A stretch of 64,000 nucleotides of DNA from JABDMH01 sp964428345 (GTDB lineage Bacteria; Bacteroidota; Bacteroidia; Chitinophagales; Saprospiraceae): assembly GCA_964428345.1 (NCBI GenBank), contig CAYRYD010000022.1, positions 1 through 64,000 of the forward strand, read 5' to 3'. Shown piece by piece: positions 7,763 through 17,068 of this stretch; position 1 is the stretch's first letter; each line of letters opens with the position of its first letter. The translations under genes were made by a program, and so were the position numbers. The notes under the pieces were generated by a model. That model was not told the origin of the DNA and searched no databases. It saw only the letters and a list, made by a program, of their open reading frames with translations.

Positions 7763-8149
7763 AAGAAACTCTCACCTTACTCCCAGATCCGCTGCGCCCC
7801 CGCCAGCGTGGGATAATACTGACCAACAAAGGATCGGATACTGACCCTGACGTTGACGATTAAAAAAAAAGAACCAGGCGATCGGTATGAATGCTCCAGA
7901 CATCAAATGTAACGACTTACCAAAGGCCTTTGTAAAAAGTCTCCATATGGCATTAAGGATAAGCCGTTAAGAAACCGGAGGGGAAAACCGTTAAAAATTC
8001 TAGACTGTATGAGCCAGAACCGGGAATATACTCAAATCTCCCGATGACTTACCTGCCATAAGCCCGAAGAGCGAACCTCCAGGGCGAGTTTTTAGAATTT
8101 AGGTTTTTCGCACCGGTTTTAGGCTTGGCCTTACAGCCTTGATCTTTTG

Positions 8150-8175
8150 GTACTTTTGGATCAAGCCAAAAGTAC
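8150..8175. terminator. Perfect 10-bp hairpin
   Basis: GTACTTTTGG at 8150-8159 and its exact complement CCAAAAGTAC at 8166-8175 flank a 6-base loop. No T-run follows immediately, so it may be a repeat-associated hairpin rather than a true terminator. Confidence 0.35.
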
Positions 8176-8800
8176 AAGAACGTTAAAAAGAGATCTTGAC
8201 CCATGAAGATCGAAACTCCAAACACTAAGCACAACAACTTAACCAGGTTTAGCTGTTGAATTGTTTGCTTAACTGGAAAAAAACGCTGGTCCACTCCTGC
8301 ACCCCGCCAGCGGGGGATAAAGCTGACCTGTAAATCATTGGACACTCACCCTAACTTGTTATTAATCCAAAAATAATTTAGTAGAATATTTTCATAGTTC
8401 TCTTGTCTCGAAATCCTGCACCCTATTGGCACCTTGATTATAGCAGAGTCAAACTGCCTTTTATCTCCTTAGAATATTCTTAGAATCGCCTCGGGAGAAT
8501 ATCTCCTGAACTGATATTCCTGATAAAAATTATCGGGTAATGACCTTGGTCAATACCTTCGTAAGTTGTTTAATATCAATATGATATGATATGAATCCGA
8601 TTTAATCAGGGCATATTTACCAGACCAGGGTAAAGCTTCATGATCTATCTGCAATGCAGGGATTATGCTAAATAACATAATGTGTGGTATTAAACAACAC
8701 TATTTTGCCTCAATTGTGGTGCTAATATTGTCATATCAAGATTGGAAAAGCTGCATTAAGTGCTCTTAAGGATTTAATCAAACTTTTAATTCTCTCTTAT

Positions 8801-11212
8801 ATGGAATCTCATGAACATCAGAATGGCAATCAAAATGGCAGCCACCTAAAAAAGAGTATTACCTTTTTTATGAACACCAAAAACTGGTGGAAGCCTCTGC
8901 TCTTTATCCTGATCATCAGTGTGGCAGGGGTCTTTATGATCGGCTATCAAACCTATGTCGATGCGCCACCCATTGCCGATTTTAAATCGGAGACCGGGCA
9001 GACCATCATCGCTTCGAAAGATATCACCGCCGGACAAGAGGTATTTCACAAATACGCACTGATGGAATATGGATCCCTGTTTGGGGATGGCGCTCAGCGC
9101 GGACCTGATTTTACCGCGGAAGCCCTGCATGAGATGGTGCTTTCAATGAATGAGTTTGCCGTAAAAGATTTTGAGCAGCAGCGAAATCAGGCTCCCGATG
9201 CCACCACGGTAAAAGTCATCGGCGAGCAGGTGAAGGAAGAACTGAAACGCAACCGGTACGATGAAAATTCCGAAAGCATCACCATGAGTGAGAGCCAGGT
9301 ATTTGCCGCTACCAATCTCCGCAATTTTTACCTGGATAAATTTCTGCGCAATCCCGACCCCAGGTCTTTTCCTCCACCTAATTATATTTCCGATCCGGTC
9401 GAAATTTCCAATCTGAGTGATTTCTTTTACTGGTCAGCCTGGGTATGCGCAGCTGAGCGGCCGGGTACGAATTTTAGCTACACCCACAACTGGCCCTACG
9501 ATGCAGCGGCCGGCAATACACCCACCTCACCGGTGATCCTGTGGAGTGTGCTGGGTCTTCTGGGATTTGTGCTGGCCTGTGGTATTGTATTGTATTTCAT
9601 CGGACAATATAATCAGTTGCCTAATAAATACTTCCATCAGGGCACCAGTCCGCTGCTGACTCCCCAGCGGGTAAAGAGGTTTTCACCGACCCCTTCGCAA
9701 CGGGCTACCTATAAATTTTTTGTGGTGGCCATTTGCCTGTTTTTTCTCCAGGTGACCTGCGGATTTCTGACCCTCAATGAATTCATTGATTTTCTGGGTT
9801 GGTTTGGCATTCATACCAGCGTGGTGTTGCCTGTGACCATCAGCCGCAGCTGGCACCTGATGCTTTCTCTCTACTGGATCTCGACCTGCTGGATCGCTTC
9901 TTCGATATTTATATTGCCGATCCTCAGCAAGCAGGAAATCCCCGGACAAAGGCGGCTGGTCAATATTTTATTTGCGATGCTGTTTGTCCTGGTTGGCGGC
10001 TCACTAACCGGGATGTACCTGGGACCGATGGGCTATCTGGGTGAATACTGGAATGCCCTGGGACATCAGGGTTGGGAATACGTCGATTTTGGCAAAGTCT
10101 ATCAGGTGCTGTTGATGGCATGTTTTGCCCTTTGGGCCTATATCGTATACCGGGGGCTGAAACCGGCTTTCCGGCGAAAGCAGCCCTGGAACCTTCCCAA
10201 CTGGATCATGTATTCGGTCATTGGTATTCCTCTCCTCTTTATTTCCGGATTTGTCGCCAAACCCGACACCAATTTTGTGATCGCCGATTTCTGGCGTTGG
10301 ATGGTCGTCCACATGTGGGTCGAGGCATTTTTTGAAGTATTTATTACGGTCATTGTGAGTTACCTGCTGGTGCTCATGGGACTGGTAAGCCGTCAGGCCG
10401 CCATCCGGGTGGTTTATATCGCCACCATCTTATTCCTCGGAACGGGATTGTTGGGTATTTCCCACAATTTTTACTGGAATGCCAAACCGGTCGCCACTAT
10501 GGCCCTGGGTAGTGTTTTCTCCACACTGCAATTTGTACCCCTGATTCTGCTCACCGTCGAAGCCTGGCGATTTAAGAATATGCCTCAACTGATGGTGACT
10601 GGTGGCCGTAAAATCAAGGGAGAATTTGGCTACCCGGAAGTATTTATGTTTTTAATCGCCGTGAATTTCTGGAATTTTTTCGGTGCCGGCGTTATGGGCA
10701 TCATCGTGAATTTACCACTGATGAATTATTTCGAACACGGCACTTACCTGACCATCAATCACGGGCACGCCGCCCTGATGGGTGTATACGGTAATATTTC
10801 ACTGGCTGCGTTGCTGTTTGCCACCAAACTGGTATTGAAACCCTCTCAGTGGAATCAGAATCTGGTCAGCTTCTCTTTCTGGAGCATCAACATTGGATTG
10901 ATGCTGATGGTCATGCTCGATCTGTTTCCGGCTGGTGCTATCCAGTTTAAGGAAGTGCTGGATCAGGGCTTGTGGTATGCCCGTTCGGAGCATTTTATCG
11001 GCAGCAATACATTTAAGACCCTCACCTGGCTGCGGGGTATAGGCGCCCTGATGTTTTATGGTGCAGGTGTCATTCCACTCACCTGGTTTATGATCACCCG
11101 GGTGAAGGGTATGAAGAAGCCGGATAAAGAGCATTTTCTCTTTGAAGAGGACGATGCCACTTTAGAACCGCAAGAAGAGACGATTTCAGAACAAGAAGTT
11201 GTATTCAATTAA
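8801..11212 (+). CDS. norZ: Single-subunit nitric oxide reductase (qNOR-type) with Asn in the active site
   Basis: This 803-residue membrane enzyme reduces two NO to N2O using quinol-type electrons. A first membrane helix (~32-50) and a soluble ~190-residue cytochrome-c-like extension without CXXCH mark the quinol/fused type; at least 12 helices follow. Seen ligands: H352 (WH) and H656 for low-spin heme, H654 (INHGHAALMG) for the active heme, and H504 with E508 (HMWVE) for the non-heme metal. The usual HH pair is SHN here (H555, N556), so one metal-binding histidine is asparagine. Subfamilies with such changes are, as I recall, separated from classical qNOR. NorZ is used as the closest symbol. 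No norC is nearby. Confidence 0.85.
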   Translation: MESHEHQNGNQNGSHLKKSITFFMNTKNWWKPLLFILIISVAGVFMIGYQTYVDAPPIADFKSETGQTIIASKDITAGQEVFHKYALMEYGSLFGDGAQRGPDFTAEALHEMVLSMNEFAVKDFEQQRNQAPDATTVKVIGEQVKEELKRNRYDENSESITMSESQVFAATNLRNFYLDKFLRNPDPRSFPPPNYISDPVEISNLSDFFYWSAWVCAAERPGTNFSYTHNWPYDAAAGNTPTSPVILWSVLGLLGFVLACGIVLYFIGQYNQLPNKYFHQGTSPLLTPQRVKRFSPTPSQRATYKFFVVAICLFFLQVTCGFLTLNEFIDFLGWFGIHTSVVLPVTISRSWHLMLSLYWISTCWIASSIFILPILSKQEIPGQRRLVNILFAMLFVLVGGSLTGMYLGPMGYLGEYWNALGHQGWEYVDFGKVYQVLLMACFALWAYIVYRGLKPAFRRKQPWNLPNWIMYSVIGIPLLFISGFVAKPDTNFVIADFWRWMVVHMWVEAFFEVFITVIVSYLLVLMGLVSRQAAIRVVYIATILFLGTGLLGISHNFYWNAKPVATMALGSVFSTLQFVPLILLTVEAWRFKNMPQLMVTGGRKIKGEFGYPEVFMFLIAVNFWNFFGAGVMGIIVNLPLMNYFEHGTYLTINHGHAALMGVYGNISLAALLFATKLVLKPSQWNQNLVSFSFWSINIGLMLMVMLDLFPAGAIQFKEVLDQGLWYARSEHFIGSNTFKTLTWLRGIGALMFYGAGVIPLTWFMITRVKGMKKPDKEHFLFEEDDATLEPQEETISEQEVVFN

Positions 11213-11393
11213 ATGTAAACTTTCAATGATAAATGAGTGAAAAACCACGGGTTGGCATTGATCATAATTCAGGAATTAAATCACACCGGTTTGCCTGGTG
11301 ACCAATATCTCTCTGGTTTTGACGGAAAATAAATTTCAGAAATCAACAGAAAATTCAAACCTAAACTAAATACAAATTAAAAATTCCAGAATT

Positions 11394-12800
11394 ATGAAAA
11401 TCTCTTGTACAAAATCAGGAATGTGGTTATTATTCCTGCTGATCTTTGGTGTGATTTCCTGCCGTCAGGATGAGCCCCTTGAAGATCCCGATCCCGTCGA
11501 TGTCTTCGCCCGGACATCCGATTTTGATAACACCATTGCCCTGGAGTGGATGGAACTGTTTCTCGATCTGGAACGGTTCACTCCCGGTTACCGTCCTCCT
11601 GTATCGGCAAGGGCGGCTGGATATACCGGACTGGCGGCCTATGAAGCGGCAATTCCCGGGATGAGTGAAGACTATCATTCTATGGCCGGTCAGCTGCCTG
11701 GCCTTGAATTGCCCGAGGTTATCCCCGATGTGGAATATCACTGGCCCACTGCTGTACATGCCGCATATGGCGCCATCGTCACCCAGATGTTTCCAACCGC
11801 GCCGGCAGCCCAGCAACAAAAGCTGTTTTCACTCCGCCAAAAATATGCACTCCGCTATAGTGGTGAGGTACCGCTGGATGTATACAACCGTTCTGAAGAA
11901 TTTGGTACGGCGGTAGGCAATGCGGTGTTTCGCTGGTCGCAGACTGATGCCCTGGGGCATGAAGGCTATCTGAAGAACACCAACGCCAATTACGTGCCTC
12001 CGGCGTTTGAAGGCTCCTGGCAACCAACATATCCGGACTATTCCCCGGCACTCTTACCTTTCTGGGGCCAGGTTCGGACGTTTGCCGCTTCGGCCGATGA
12101 CAATGTGCCTCCACCGGTACCCTTCAGCCGGGATCCCAATTCACAGTTCTACTCCCAGGCCAATGAAACCATGGTTATTGTGAATCTGGTCAAATCCGGA
12201 CATAACAGCGAAGATGCCTGGATTGCCGACTTTTGGAGTGATGATTGTCCCATCCTTACATTTACACCTGCGGCCCGCTGGCTCGCCGTGGCCAACCAGG
12301 TGATCCAACAGGAGAAAGTGGGTCTCGATGTGGCAGTTTATACCTATGCCAAGTTGGGTATGGCGCTCAGTGACGCCGGGGTACGCTGCTGGGGTGAAAA
12401 ATACCGTTACAATACGATTCGTCCGGTAGATTTCATTCATCAGGTGATGGGAGAAAGTAGCTGGAATACGGTCATGTGCCCGGATGGATCGGGTTCGTTT
12501 TTTACCCCGAATTTTCCATCCTATCCCTCTGGGCATGCTACATTTTCCGGAGCATCTGCTGAAGTATTAACTGATATTTTTGGTATCAACTATGCCATGA
12601 CCGACCGCTGTCATGAAGGAAGAACGGAATTCCGCTCAACTCCGCGGACTTTTGGAAGTTTCTATGAGATGGCGCTGGAAAATGCCTATTCACGGATTCC
12701 TCTCGGAGTACATTTCCGTATCGATGCCGAAGCAGGCACTGAGCTGGGTCAGAAAATTGGCCGAAAGGTCAATAATCTGTCATGGAAGAAAAAATCATAA
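11394..12800 (+). CDS. Lipoprotein of the vanadium haloperoxidase / PAP2 superfamily
   Basis: 468 residues with a lipoprotein signal (LLIFGVISC, lipid on C23). The C-terminal half holds the full vanadate/phosphate-binding signature: K336 and R343 (WGEKYRYNTIRP), S379-G380-H381 (YPSGHATFS), and R434 with H440 (SRIPLGVHFRID). The family includes vanadium-dependent haloperoxidases and acid phosphatases; sequence alone does not decide between them. It would sit on the outside face of a membrane. It is followed 21 bp later by a small outer-membrane-like protein, probably in one transcript. Why it follows nor is unclear; no shared pathway is obvious. Confidence 0.8.
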   Translation: MKISCTKSGMWLLFLLIFGVISCRQDEPLEDPDPVDVFARTSDFDNTIALEWMELFLDLERFTPGYRPPVSARAAGYTGLAAYEAAIPGMSEDYHSMAGQLPGLELPEVIPDVEYHWPTAVHAAYGAIVTQMFPTAPAAQQQKLFSLRQKYALRYSGEVPLDVYNRSEEFGTAVGNAVFRWSQTDALGHEGYLKNTNANYVPPAFEGSWQPTYPDYSPALLPFWGQVRTFAASADDNVPPPVPFSRDPNSQFYSQANETMVIVNLVKSGHNSEDAWIADFWSDDCPILTFTPAARWLAVANQVIQQEKVGLDVAVYTYAKLGMALSDAGVRCWGEKYRYNTIRPVDFIHQVMGESSWNTVMCPDGSGSFFTPNFPSYPSGHATFSGASAEVLTDIFGINYAMTDRCHEGRTEFRSTPRTFGSFYEMALENAYSRIPLGVHFRIDAEAGTELGQKIGRKVNNLSWKKKS

Positions 12801-12821
12801 CCCATAATAGATTCCATCCCC

Positions 12822-13382
12822 ATGAATAAGACAAACCCATTAGCTGTTGTTTTTGTGATTATTATTTTACTACAGGCCTGGCCGGTCGGATCCGGTGCTC
12901 AGAATCCCGTCATACAGGAGGAAAAAGAACCGGGGTGCCTTCTGATGGGATATCATATCGGGGTAGTTCAGCCACTGTATTCCATCCAAAAAGGGTATGT
13001 CAATCATTTGTTAGGATACCATGATTATTCGGTTGGACTACCCATCGGACTGAGTCTGCGTACGTCCGGCCGGGCCATTATTGATCTGGAAGTGGTACCC
13101 TTCGTCTCCCGGTTGCCGGATGAAGGGATCGATCTCAATGTGCATCTGCTGTATCATCCCGGAGTGCTGATGCCGCTGGGTGGAGGATTTACATTTGGAG
13201 CCCGGCTCGCTTTTGAGGCCGGTCAGGGTCAGTGGGGGTTTACTCCACTGCTCAACAAATCTTTTCCGGTAAACCAGGCAATGAAAGTTTTTATTGAGAT
13301 CGTTGCTCCCGGGCGATTTAATCCGCAGCCGGGTCTGAATTATTCCCAGGTGTTGGGGATTCATGCCGGACTGGGGTTTTGA
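12822..13382 (+). CDS. Exported protein, probably outer-membrane beta-barrel, unknown function
   Basis: 186 residues with a clear signal peptide (hydrophobic AVVFVIIILLQAW, cleavage near GSGA-Q). The rest alternates hydrophobic and polar residues with Gly-rich turns and ends in GIHAGLGF, a terminal aromatic residue typical of outer-membrane strands. No family was recognised. It is 21 bp after the haloperoxidase-like gene and probably co-transcribed. Repeat arrays begin about 8 bp after its stop. Confidence 0.6.
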   Translation: MNKTNPLAVVFVIIILLQAWPVGSGAQNPVIQEEKEPGCLLMGYHIGVVQPLYSIQKGYVNHLLGYHDYSVGLPIGLSLRTSGRAIIDLEVVPFVSRLPDEGIDLNVHLLYHPGVLMPLGGGFTFGARLAFEAGQGQWGFTPLLNKSFPVNQAMKVFIEIVAPGRFNPQPGLNYSQVLGIHAGLGF

Positions 13383-13524
13383 TGAGATTGTTGAATTGTG
13401 TAATTGTTGAATTGTTTAATTGTTCTGTTTACTTGGAAGTGTCATATATCTACTGAAAATTGTAAACTGACAACTGACAACTTATAACTGTAAACTATAA
13501 TATGTGCAGTAATATCTTGTGATA

Positions 13525-13568
13525 CTCCGGTCGGATTATTTCTGGGAGATCCGGCCGGGGATTTTTTT
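13525..13568 (+). terminator. Rho-independent terminator, copy 1
   Basis: A 12-bp stem (CTCCGGTCGGAT paired with ATCCGGCCGGGG, using G-U pairs) with a 12-base loop, followed by seven T. It probably ends the haloperoxidase/barrel transcript. Confidence 0.75.
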
Positions 13569-13713
13569 GATGTTGAATTGTTTGATTGTTTAACTGTTTA
13601 ACTGGAATGGCATAGGACAATTGTAAACTGACAACTGATAACTGTAAACTGTAAACTGACAACTGGCAACTGATAACTCCCCCAAAGAAATAATGCTGTA
13701 ATATCTGAGGTGA

Positions 13714-13759
13714 CTCCGGTCCGGATCATTTTCTGGGAGATCCGGCCGGAGGTTTTTTT
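13714..13759 (+). terminator. Rho-independent terminator, copy 2
   Basis: A duplicated form of the hairpin at 13525: CTCCGGTCCGGATC paired with GATCCGGCCGGAG (one bulged base), then seven T. It lies 110 bp before the next start codon. Confidence 0.75.
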
Positions 13760-13867
13760 GATGTTGAATCGTGTGATTGTTTGACTGTTTAACTGGAAGT
13801 GGCATAGGTCTATTGACAACTGTAAACTATAAACTGATAACTGTAAACTATAAACTGTAAACTACAA

Positions 13868-15688
13868 ATGCATTCATTTCACATTCCTGTGATGGGAACC
13901 GGATTCACGGTTGATACACCTTTGAAGGTTTCTCATTTGGGAATTGACTCTGTCGTGTCCATTGGCGATGATATTCTGCTGGAGAAAATGCGAAAAATGT
14001 ATAGCAGCCGGTATGCGTTGAGTTACCATGAGATCACTGATCGAATGGAAGACTTCAGGGCCAAGAGGATTACTGCCTACCTGAATTTATTAAACGATAT
14101 CTCAGCCAGAAAATTTGATGAATTAAAGATGGCGATCATCAATCAGGATGCTGAAAGGAAAAGATACTTTGATAGCTTTCCTGGTTATTCCGCTGTACTG
14201 AAAGGATTTAAAACCCTGATGAAAAAGTTACCCTCCAGAGATGAGATTGCGAATTGGATCAATGGAAATTTGACGAGGGGCAGTATCGATGTCAACATCA
14301 TGACCAAGGTTGACAAGGAAAACTACCGACATGGCGAAAAACTGCCAATAGAATATAATGACGCTCATGCCGCTCTCAGAGGATATGCATTTAGTGATTT
14401 GAAATCCTCGCTGATATTTTCAGCTGGAATGAATCCAAGATTGTACAGCTATGTGGAAGAGTTTGGGGATTTTTATCCGGACGAAGATGGTCAGTTGAAA
14501 AAGAAAATTGTCATCAAAGTAAGTGATTACCGGTCAGCGCTTATTCAGGGTAAATTTTTTGCAAAGAAGGGACTTTGGGTTTCGGAGTATAGAATTGAAT
14601 CAGGACTCAATTGTGGTGGTCATGCTTTTGCGACAGATGGCCACCTGATGGGTCCGATTTTGGCAGAATTCAGGGATAAGAGACCGGAGCTGATTCAAAC
14701 CTTGCACGAAATGTATACCGAAGGATTATCGAGAAAGAATCGTCCGGTTTCAACAGAGCCATTGCATTTAAGAATTACTGCTCAGGGCGGTGTGGGTACG
14801 GCAGAAGAACATCAGTTTCTCTTAGATCATTACGGGATTGATTCCGTCGGATGGGGCTCTCCTTTTCTCCTGGTGCCTGAGGTAACAAACGTTGACCCGG
14901 ATAACCTGGATAAGCTGGTTGCTGCCAGGGAAGACGATCTCTATCTAAGTAATATTTCACCATTGGGCGTCCCCTTTAACAATCTGAAGGGTAATACCAA
15001 AGATGAAGAAAAGCGGTCGCTGACCGAAAAGGGTAGGCCGGGCAGCCCTTGTGTCCGAAAATTCCTGGCGCTCAACAAAGAGACAACCGGGAAAAATGTG
15101 TGTACTGCATCACGGCAATACCAGGAAAGAAAGATTCGGGAACTGGACAATGAGGTATTGACTACATCGGAATACCGGAGGAAATTCAGGGAGATCGTAG
15201 AGAAGGCATGCCTGTGCACCGGGTTAGGTTCAACTGCCTTGCTGGTCAATAATCTGGACACCCGGATTGAGGGTGATGGTGTTTCGGTATGTCCAGGTCC
15301 GAATATGGCCTATTTTTCCCGGGTAGTAAGCCTGAAACAGATGGTGGATCATATTTATGGGAGAAGCAATATTATTGAGAGAAATGACCGGCCCAATTTG
15401 TTTGTAAAGGAACTCAATCTGTATATGGATTATTTGAAGAAGGAGATTGATGAGGTCCGCACTTCTCTTGATCAAAAGCAAAAGCAATATTTACTTAAAT
15501 TTTGTGAAAATCTTGACACGGGTATTCAATACTATTTCGGGTCATTTAGCGGACTGGAGCATCGATTTAAAGAAACAAAGGCCGGCATTATCAGAGATTT
15601 AACCAATGCCAGGGAAAAATTGCGTTTCCTCACTTCAGATGTCGGAAGCTTATTGTTGACCGAAGAGGTGGGAATGATCAATTCCTGA
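13868..15688 (+). CDS. Conserved Bacteroidota protein of unknown function with six cysteines
   Basis: 606 residues, no signal peptide. It opens with MHSFHIPVMGTGFTVDTPLK and contains SIDVNIMTK (~139-147), SGLNCGGHAFATDG (~245-258), TAQGGVGTAEEHQFL (~304-318) and SVGWGSPFLLVPE (~326-338). The Gly-rich segments recall FMN-binding TIM-barrel enzymes such as the glutamate synthase family, but no family could be named with confidence. Cysteines at 249, 395, 412, 448, 450 and 475 could bind a metal or an iron-sulfur cluster. A C-terminal helical region (~500-590) looks like coiled coil. The ATG follows directly on a heptamer array. I recall similar proteins in other Bacteroidota; the function is unknown to me. 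Confidence 0.6.
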   Translation: MHSFHIPVMGTGFTVDTPLKVSHLGIDSVVSIGDDILLEKMRKMYSSRYALSYHEITDRMEDFRAKRITAYLNLLNDISARKFDELKMAIINQDAERKRYFDSFPGYSAVLKGFKTLMKKLPSRDEIANWINGNLTRGSIDVNIMTKVDKENYRHGEKLPIEYNDAHAALRGYAFSDLKSSLIFSAGMNPRLYSYVEEFGDFYPDEDGQLKKKIVIKVSDYRSALIQGKFFAKKGLWVSEYRIESGLNCGGHAFATDGHLMGPILAEFRDKRPELIQTLHEMYTEGLSRKNRPVSTEPLHLRITAQGGVGTAEEHQFLLDHYGIDSVGWGSPFLLVPEVTNVDPDNLDKLVAAREDDLYLSNISPLGVPFNNLKGNTKDEEKRSLTEKGRPGSPCVRKFLALNKETTGKNVCTASRQYQERKIRELDNEVLTTSEYRRKFREIVEKACLCTGLGSTALLVNNLDTRIEGDGVSVCPGPNMAYFSRVVSLKQMVDHIYGRSNIIERNDRPNLFVKELNLYMDYLKKEIDEVRTSLDQKQKQYLLKFCENLDTGIQYYFGSFSGLEHRFKETKAGIIRDLTNAREKLRFLTSDVGSLLLTEEVGMINS

Positions 15689-16090
15689 TTATTTTCATGG
15701 TATGAGCAGAAGTCTGGGCAGGATAGCCGGTAATAGGTGATGGGATTAAAGCTGGAATCTGTTGCATGATATTGAAAATCGGAAATATAAAGATATAGTT
15801 TGCACATGATCAATTTGAAAGCAATGACTGTGGCTCTTCTCTTTGGTGCCCTATTACTTAACTCCTGCTCAAAGAAGAGAGGGTGTACCGACCCGGGAGC
15901 CATAAATTTTGATAATGATGCAAAATTGAAAAGGAACCAAGCGAGACCAAGCATCGCGAAGGAGTCTGGCTGGAACCAAATGGCTGAAGGATGGTGAGAT
16001 ATCGAGCTGGATTATTTTTGAATAGCTTAACGTAGATAAAGCGATCGAAAATTGCATGGGTTTTTTAAAGGTGCCTGGATTATTTCTGTC
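15689..16090. other. Intergenic region around the truncated lipoprotein
   Basis: Apart from the lipoprotein remnant at 15806-15997 no gene is seen. Inside that remnant, a segment at about 15934-15982 lies between two copies of GGAACCA, a possible small insertion. The end of the region probably carries the promoter of the cytochrome gene. Confidence 0.4.
15806..15997 (+). pseudogene. Truncated lipoprotein with a CTDPxAINFDxDA motif
   Basis: A 63-residue frame starts with a lipoprotein signal (VALLFGALLLNSC) and the motif GCTDPGAINFDNDAK, which in Bacteroidota normally continues as a Cys-closed module of a longer protein. Here the frame turns into unrelated sequence (KRNQARPSIAKESGW) between two GGAACCA words and stops. 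The gene seems to have been cut short by a short insertion. TTG 15800 is a possible alternative start. Confidence 0.45.
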
Positions 16091-17068
16091 ATGAGAAGAG
16101 TATTTAAAATATTAGGCTATGGAGTGTTGGTTTTAACAACAGGTGCAATTGGTTTGCTTACATATGTAAAGACCATTTTACCGAATGTTGGCGACGCTCC
16201 GGAACTAAAAATTCAAGTAACAACAGAGAAGATCCTTCGCGGGAATTACCTCGCCAATCATGTGATGGTTTGTATGGATTGCCATTCTACCCGCGACTGG
16301 AATTTCTTTGCCGGACCAATGATAGCAGGGACAGAAGGGAAGGGAGGTGAAGTATTTGACCAATCATTGGGCTTTCCAGGTAAATATACTGCACCCAATA
16401 TTACGCCGTACCATCTTAAGGATTGGACAGATGGTGAAATTTTCAGGGCTGTCACTTCGGGAGTTTCAAAAGACGGCAGAGCTCTATTTTCGATAATGCC
16501 GTATCACCTCTATGGGCAGCTGGACAGGAAAGATATAGAAGCTGTGATATCATACATCAGAACTTTGAAACCTATTGAAAATGAAACTGAAGCATCAAGC
16601 TCTGATTTTCCAATGAATTTGATTATCAATACGATTCCAAAAAAGCCTGCATTCACTAAAGTTCCGGAGCAAACTGATAGAGTAGATTATGGCAAATACC
16701 TGGTTACTGCGGCAGGTTGCACTGATTGCCATACAAAGCAGGTCAAAGGGAAATTTACAGGATCACTCTTTGCCGGTGGCTTTGAATTCCCGTTCAGGGA
16801 TGGTTCTGTTGTAAGGTCATCCAACATCACTCCCGACAAATCAACAGGGATTGGTACCTGGACAAGCGAACAATTTGTGACTCGCTTTAAAATGTATGCA
16901 GATAGTTCTTATGTTAATCAAAAAGTTGCTCAGGGAGAGTTTCAAACTACAATGCCATGGACAATGTATTCAGGAATGAGTATTTCGGACTTGGATGCAA
17001 TTTATAAGTACCTTCAAAGTCTTTCACCTGTAATTAATCAAGTAGAAAAATATTCTCCCTCAAAGTAG
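16091..17068 (+). CDS. Membrane-anchored diheme cytochrome c
   Basis: About 325 residues from ATG 16091 (an ATG at 16052 would add 13). An N-terminal helix (LGYGVLVLTTGAIGLL) serves as signal or anchor. Two cytochrome c domains each have a CXXCH heme site: CMDCH (~61-65) and CTDCH (~210-214). Methionines such as those in SIMPYHLYG and TTMPWTMYSG are likely sixth ligands. The protein would carry electrons in the periplasm. Its partner is unknown; the nor and nar genes nearby make a role in nitrogen-oxide respiration plausible but unproven. Its base composition is more AT-rich than nor. Confidence 0.8.
   Translation: MRRVFKILGYGVLVLTTGAIGLLTYVKTILPNVGDAPELKIQVTTEKILRGNYLANHVMVCMDCHSTRDWNFFAGPMIAGTEGKGGEVFDQSLGFPGKYTAPNITPYHLKDWTDGEIFRAVTSGVSKDGRALFSIMPYHLYGQLDRKDIEAVISYIRTLKPIENETEASSSDFPMNLIINTIPKKPAFTKVPEQTDRVDYGKYLVTAAGCTDCHTKQVKGKFTGSLFAGGFEFPFRDGSVVRSSNITPDKSTGIGTWTSEQFVTRFKMYADSSYVNQKVAQGEFQTTMPWTMYSGMSISDLDAIYKYLQSLSPVINQVEKYSPSK

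Larger units (their letters stand above)
7626..8800. other. Long intergenic region before nor
   Basis: No convincing gene. It starts with an octamer array and a reversed palindrome unit (7693-7714), then a GTTTAATT array. Two degenerate copies of a ~90-bp sequence containing CCCCGCCAGCG follow (about 7775-7862 and 8270-8350). A strong hairpin lies at 8150-8175. From ~8360 the sequence is AT-rich and probably holds the nor promoter. No TGAT-N4-ATCA or TTAGGACA palindrome was found there. Confidence 0.5.
13383..13867. repeat. Heptamer/octamer arrays in a duplicated ~187-bp cassette
   Basis: No gene. Runs of an 8-bp unit (TTGTTTAA, TTGTTGAA) and a 7-bp unit (GTAAACT, GACAACT, GATAACT) alternate. 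A cassette of heptamers, terminator hairpin, GATGTTGAAT and octamers occurs twice, about 187 bp apart (hairpins at 13525 and 13714). The last heptamers end 2-3 bases before the ATG at 13868. Confidence 0.85.

Noticed and set aside
8150..8175. Attachment site or IS end
   Set aside because: No transposase or integrase is near and no target duplication was seen; it is only a hairpin.
8049..8345. A 98-codon minus-strand frame before nor
   Set aside because: It overlaps a hairpin and a duplicated non-coding segment and shows no family or signal.
8360..8800. FNR-type or TTAGGACA box before nor
   Set aside because: Searched by eye and not found; only weak look-alikes such as TGATAAAAATTATC are present.
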